A stretch of DNA of 64,000 bases from Cyanophora paradoxa (lineage: Eukaryota > Glaucocystophyceae > Cyanophorales > Cyanophoraceae). Below, piece after piece: positions 61,401 through 64,000 of the stretch (position 1 is the stretch's first letter; each line of letters starts with the position of its first letter). The position numbers were made by a program, and so were the translations under genes. Under the pieces are notes generated by a model. It was not told the DNA's origin, did not search any database, and saw only the letters and a list, made by a program, of their open reading frames with translations. Location: assembly GCA_004431415.1 (NCBI GenBank), contig QPMI01000496.1, positions 248,001 to 312,000 on the forward strand, written 5' to 3'.

Positions 61401-64000
61401 TGCAGAATTAGCGGCGGCACTTGCGAATTACTTACCTCTTACAGGTGGGACTGTCAATGGAACCGTAAACGCTACCACTCTACAAATTGGTGGAACCACA
61501 ATACCGAAAGGTTTCGAATTCGATCAGTTAGATAGTGTTTCGACCGATCGCAGCGCAAATAATTGGACAGTCAATTGGACAGGACATAGAACAGGACTAA
61601 CAGGCTGTTATACTACACCAGAAAATGACGCTGATAGCAGCGGTTGTTGGATGCGTTGGACAATCCCAGAAGGTATGAAATCGTTTTACATTCAACTTTT
61701 AAATTGGCATAATTGTAGATATTTCGACATCTACGGTGAGACCGTTAATGGACACCAACATTTCCTAAGACGTGTGAATAACTATCAAGCAATACAAGAT
61801 AGCGGAATTCAAGATGGAACCTATAATGCTATTATATACACTTCTATTAACTGTGATTTCTATAAAAAGATTTTAGTGAAAGGTGTGAAAGGACGTATTT
61901 ATTTTACGGGTGTTTTTGGATGGAGTCGACAGAGAGCAACAGATAACAATGTAGGATTAGTGCATTATGATAATATCGCTTTTAATCCTGTCGGCAAATA
62001 TTCCGATTTCGATGTAGTGAGTGGTTGGAATAGCACAGGTGTAGCATTTGTCGGAAGTTGGCAGACCGATTGGAAACCTACAACAGATAACCCAGTAGCA
62101 GGATTTTATAGCACTATACAAAATGAAGAGACGAGCAGTGACTACGCGCAAGTTATAGTGCCGACAGGAATGAAAACATGTCACATCCAATATTTATGTT
62201 GGACGAATGCGAGATATTTCGATATTCAGGGATACCGCAACAGTCGATGGAATCACATTATGAGAGTGAATACTTACCAGAATGTATCAAACACAGCCGA
62301 TACAAATTGGCACGACAGTTTATTATGGACTTCCGTATTTTGTGGGAATTTTACACATATTCGAGTTGTTGCGAGAAAAGGACGAATTCATATCGGATAT
62401 TTTGCATGGACGAAAGAGGTAGGAAGAACCGCACCAGCAAATGGTATGATAAGTTGGGATAATGTGTATAGTAAACCATCTTTTTATTCAGCCGCAGACC
62501 TTCCAGGAACAGCAACATGGGCAATTGATACATGGTTAAAATCAACAGATAACTATTCACGGTTCTATTTTGCAAATGCAAATGCTACATATATTCGAGG
62601 AAGACCCAATGGAGATAATGCGTGCGTTGTATTCAGAAACTCAGCAGATGCTACAATTTTACAATCATATGAAAACGGAAACCTTGCAGTTAACAATACT
62701 TTGTCCGCTCCGACTCTAAGTGGAACAATCATTAATGGAGGTTCAATTAATGCTACTACAAACTATAAATTTGGCGACAAAACAATGCCCCGATGTGTAG
62801 AATATGACGCATCGGTAGCAGGGAATTCCCCACATGGTTATGCAGGAAGTTGGAGTTTTGAAGGTGGAACGTATTGGGAACCCTACTATAATTACGGTGG
62901 GTATGCTTACAATAATGAGAGTGGCGACACTGTTGTTAGCAGCTCATGGGTCGATTACACAATTCCAACTGATATATATACGGGAACAGCCCACTTATTA
63001 TATCTCCCTTGGGTAAATGGTCGTTACTTCGAGATTTGGGGAATCAATAGACAAGGTAATGCGGTTTTCATTGCAAGAGTAAATAGTTATCATCTACATG
63101 AAAGCGCACCAGACGGAAACCACAATGGCATACAAAATATCCCAATCATGCTTGGAAATCGCTTTATTCGCCTTCGTATTATTCCAAAGGTTGGCAGAAT
63201 TCACATTATGGGGATTGGATTTACTCGCAGTTGGACAGGAAGTAGTTATGGTGGACACACAGGTTTTGTTTCTTGGGATAACATTTATAGTAAGCCAAAT
63301 CTACTTACACCGAGTTTAGTCGGAAACATTACAGGTTTCGATACTTGGAGTGGAACAGGTAGTGGCGGTCTATCATTTAGTGGTGGTTGGACAACAGGTT
63401 GGACAGCTTCTGTTTCTAATCCTGTGGATGGATTTTACAGCAATATAGGAGATGAAACGACAAGTGGAGATTGGGCGCAAATTGAAGTTCCCGCTAATAT
63501 GAAATCATGTCACGTTCAATATCTGTGTTGGACAACAAGTAGATATTTCGATATTGGAGGTTATCGAGCGGGTAGATGGTTCCATATTATGCGTGTGAAT
63601 ACTTACCAGGCAATCTCCAATTATGGAACCACAGATTATCATGATGGTTTGGCGTGGGCTTCCTTTGCTTGTGATTATTTCACACACGTAAGATTTGTCG
63701 CAAGAAAAGGACGCTGTTACATTGGAATGGTAGGATGGACAAAAGAAAAAGGGAGAACCTCACCCGCTAATGGTATGATAAGTTGGGATAATGTTTATAG
63801 TAAAGACGCTCGCACCACATGGGCTACCGGAACTTGGATAACATCAGATGAAGGTTATCAGAGAATGTATTTCGGTTCAGCATCAACTACATATATCAGA
63901 GGTCATGCGGCAACAGTAGTAGAGTTTAGAAATGCATCGGATACAAACATAGCATATATCGAACAAAGTGGATACATGTATATTGCGGCATATTTGACAC
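58453..64000 (+). CDS. Giant phage-like fibre/receptor-binding protein (3' end beyond window)
   Basis: Open from MSYVVKKPLHLRSDSSESVD to the window edge, over 1,849 codons without stop. Residues 1-220: head-attachment-like region. About 221-245: NTYDLGLRTRQWRNIHGTSI, the 'D-L-G-x-x-x-x-x-W-x-x-I-x-G' motif of phage and giant-virus fibres. Residues 395-440: repeated 'H-R-H-x-x-W-D-E-I' turns (AEHRHDVDWDEIEGKPDTFP). Two related modules start at H429 and at the histidine at 60754 (NWDEIDLQPTFAS, LTDGTNGVSLYQNIN, GIDAGTTMEGE), 1,017 bp apart. Between them lies a 12-residue HxH repeat. After 61380 come phage-type linkers (YLPLTGGTVNGTVNATTLQI) and four copies of a roughly 120-residue domain with RYFDIxGY, RVNxYQ and ARKGR...I. 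From about 59,750 codons become AT-rich. A trimeric adhesion fibre that binds host surface glycans or proteins is likely; the ligand is unknown. Confidence 0.85.
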   Translation, partial: MSYVVKKPLHLRSDSSESVDDRLINIGVYGSAQIDFNADRDINRTESTRPAALILKNSHIAAPDVTQRFALGVPENVVAEIVGTRTVPRRLRIAKSGLVSRFDSGRLIFKVQNEKGIHAAALRLVDESDALANKTAAQVPGRILVGAGDSEISSSIAAFPTDLLAPAASATNSLFGFNAEALNDGPQPKLSLASDAATLSPSLIEADRHSIPHKHNTYDLGLRTRQWRNIHGTSIYQDGDKVITRPEIINILNYYFPIIPIPPIPQIPGLPKRPEPEPNKERVADESIAFGQNIVSWEAVRNRPVLKTYKHPHEEYLPPDIEPFPLELQPEPADQVIPDGLDVQEIEYDQPRIPHEELLPEGFEPQLIEAFTFWDDIRERPQAFPPAEHRHDVDWDEIEGKPDTFPPSEHRHEWGDLDNVPLTFPPDVHRHNWDEIDLQPTFASAGNIMTDGTNGVSLYQNINIEERLRLSEYYLNRRGIDAGTTMEGEIYIRPPRRIDLIGAGGGVEVRDTKPGIFLTSYYADDIPMTMGLPPLPSDPISYANNNATIQINVTNVSDFDASRPKLIFSREQLAAETLLGNRDDYKQCEIAWIKTNYNGAVPEGLLEINQRASAKNIHNENISRVVTEDYFRWENIPSPPLKFPPEDHTHIKADITDFAHTHVKADITDFAHTHVKADITDFAHTHVKADITDFAHTHVKADITDFAHTHVKADITDFAHTHVKADITDFAHTHVKADITDFAHTHTKADISDFAHTHTKADISDFAHRHNWDEIDLQPTFASTGNVLTDGTNGVSLYQNINTPARLLLSSYYVNRKGIDAGTTMEGELYIRPPTRTTLVAAGGNFGLTDTQPGIYLTSYYDNEITLTAGLPPLPSDPAAYDNKDAAIQINVTDVSATDASRPKLIFTRSKFNYAPLAGTPTDDHGRCEMAWIKTTSGGALEVNQRMAAKNLHNTTLSGVVTDDYLTNKGYLTSADLSSYATDAELAAALANYLPLTGGTVNGTVNATTLQIGGTTIPKGFEFDQLDSVSTDRSANNWTVNWTGHRTGLTGCYTTPENDADSSGCWMRWTIPEGMKSFYIQLLNWHNCRYFDIYGETVNGHQHFLRRVNNYQAIQDSGIQDGTYNAIIYTSINCDFYKKILVKGVKGRIYFTGVFGWSRQRATDNNVGLVHYDNIAFNPVGKYSDFDVVSGWNSTGVAFVGSWQTDWKPTTDNPVAGFYSTIQNEETSSDYAQVIVPTGMKTCHIQYLCWTNARYFDIQGYRNSRWNHIMRVNTYQNVSNTADTNWHDSLLWTSVFCGNFTHIRVVARKGRIHIGYFAWTKEVGRTAPANGMISWDNVYSKPSFYSAADLPGTATWAIDTWLKSTDNYSRFYFANANATYIRGRPNGDNACVVFRNSADATILQSYENGNLAVNNTLSAPTLSGTIINGGSINATTNYKFGDKTMPRCVEYDASVAGNSPHGYAGSWSFEGGTYWEPYYNYGGYAYNNESGDTVVSSSWVDYTIPTDIYTGTAHLLYLPWVNGRYFEIWGINRQGNAVFIARVNSYHLHESAPDGNHNGIQNIPIMLGNRFIRLRIIPKVGRIHIMGIGFTRSWTGSSYGGHTGFVSWDNIYSKPNLLTPSLVGNITGFDTWSGTGSGGLSFSGGWTTGWTASVSNPVDGFYSNIGDETTSGDWAQIEVPANMKSCHVQYLCWTTSRYFDIGGYRAGRWFHIMRVNTYQAISNYGTTDYHDGLAWASFACDYFTHVRFVARKGRCYIGMVGWTKEKGRTSPANGMISWDNVYSKDARTTWATGTWITSDEGYQRMYFGSASTTYIRGHAATVVEFRNASDTNIAYIEQSGYMYIAAYLT
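60421..60744 (+). repeat. Nine in-frame 36-bp repeats encoding DFAHTHVKADIT
   Basis: Nine tandem units (seven DFAHTHVKADIT, two DFAHTHTKADIS), preceded by a partial DHTHIKADIT and followed by DFAHRHNW. Differences are almost all silent third-position changes, so the peptide is under selection. Each unit supplies one His-x-His. Confidence 0.95.

Overview
The window has two unlike parts. Bases 1 to about 50.7 kb are very GC-rich nuclear DNA of a eukaryote, most likely a unicellular alga. Genes are dense, on both strands, and cut by many short (about 40-200 nt) introns ending in CAG, with C-rich 5' splice sites (GTGCGCC, GTCCGCC, GTACCCC) instead of GTRAGT. Gene content is eukaryotic: the spliceosomal GTPase Snu114/EFTUD2, an NSUN RNA methyltransferase, a bridge-like (chorein) lipid-transfer protein, a RING protein, a seven-helix membrane protein and an EF-hand protein. 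I cannot fix the lineage from this sequence alone.

Layout of the host part: TmcB/TmcC-like membrane protein (minus, runs off the left edge, reading frame broken); NSUN methyltransferase (minus); EFTUD2 (minus) divergent from a chorein-domain protein (plus); coiled-coil/RING protein (minus); seven-helix protein (plus); unrecognised hydrophobic protein (plus); STAND-type NTPase with pentapeptide and WD40 repeats (minus); poly-gamma-glutamate-hydrolase-like zinc peptidase (minus); small one-helix protein (plus); EF-hand protein (minus); peptidase S13 / PBP4-like serine peptidase (plus); a gene of repeated exons (plus); and a single-pass cell-surface-like protein (minus). Two enzymes of bacterial or phage cell-wall type lie about 3 kb apart at 38.5-44.7 kb.

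From about 51 kb the character changes: no introns, lower GC, tightly packed genes. This is the structural module of a small double-jelly-roll DNA virus resembling polinton-like viruses: coiled-coil protein, packaging ATPase, major capsid protein, two divergent paralogous minor-capsid/penton-like proteins, a patatin-type phospholipase with a C-terminal beta-sandwich-like region, and a giant phage-type fibre gene still open at the right edge (over 1,849 codons). Three gene starts lie just downstream of T(5-7)A(4-7) motifs that are otherwise scarce in this GC-rich DNA. Two copies of a repeat cassette (51.5-51.85 and 58.17-58.41 kb) flank the capsid block, and a 26-bp inverted repeat lies near the host/virus junction. 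The fibre gene switches to AT-rich codons after about residue 430 and carries a 12-residue HxH repeat and four copies of a roughly 120-residue domain. No integrase, polymerase or right-hand terminal repeat is visible, so whether this is an integrated virus, a larger element or an assembly join is open.
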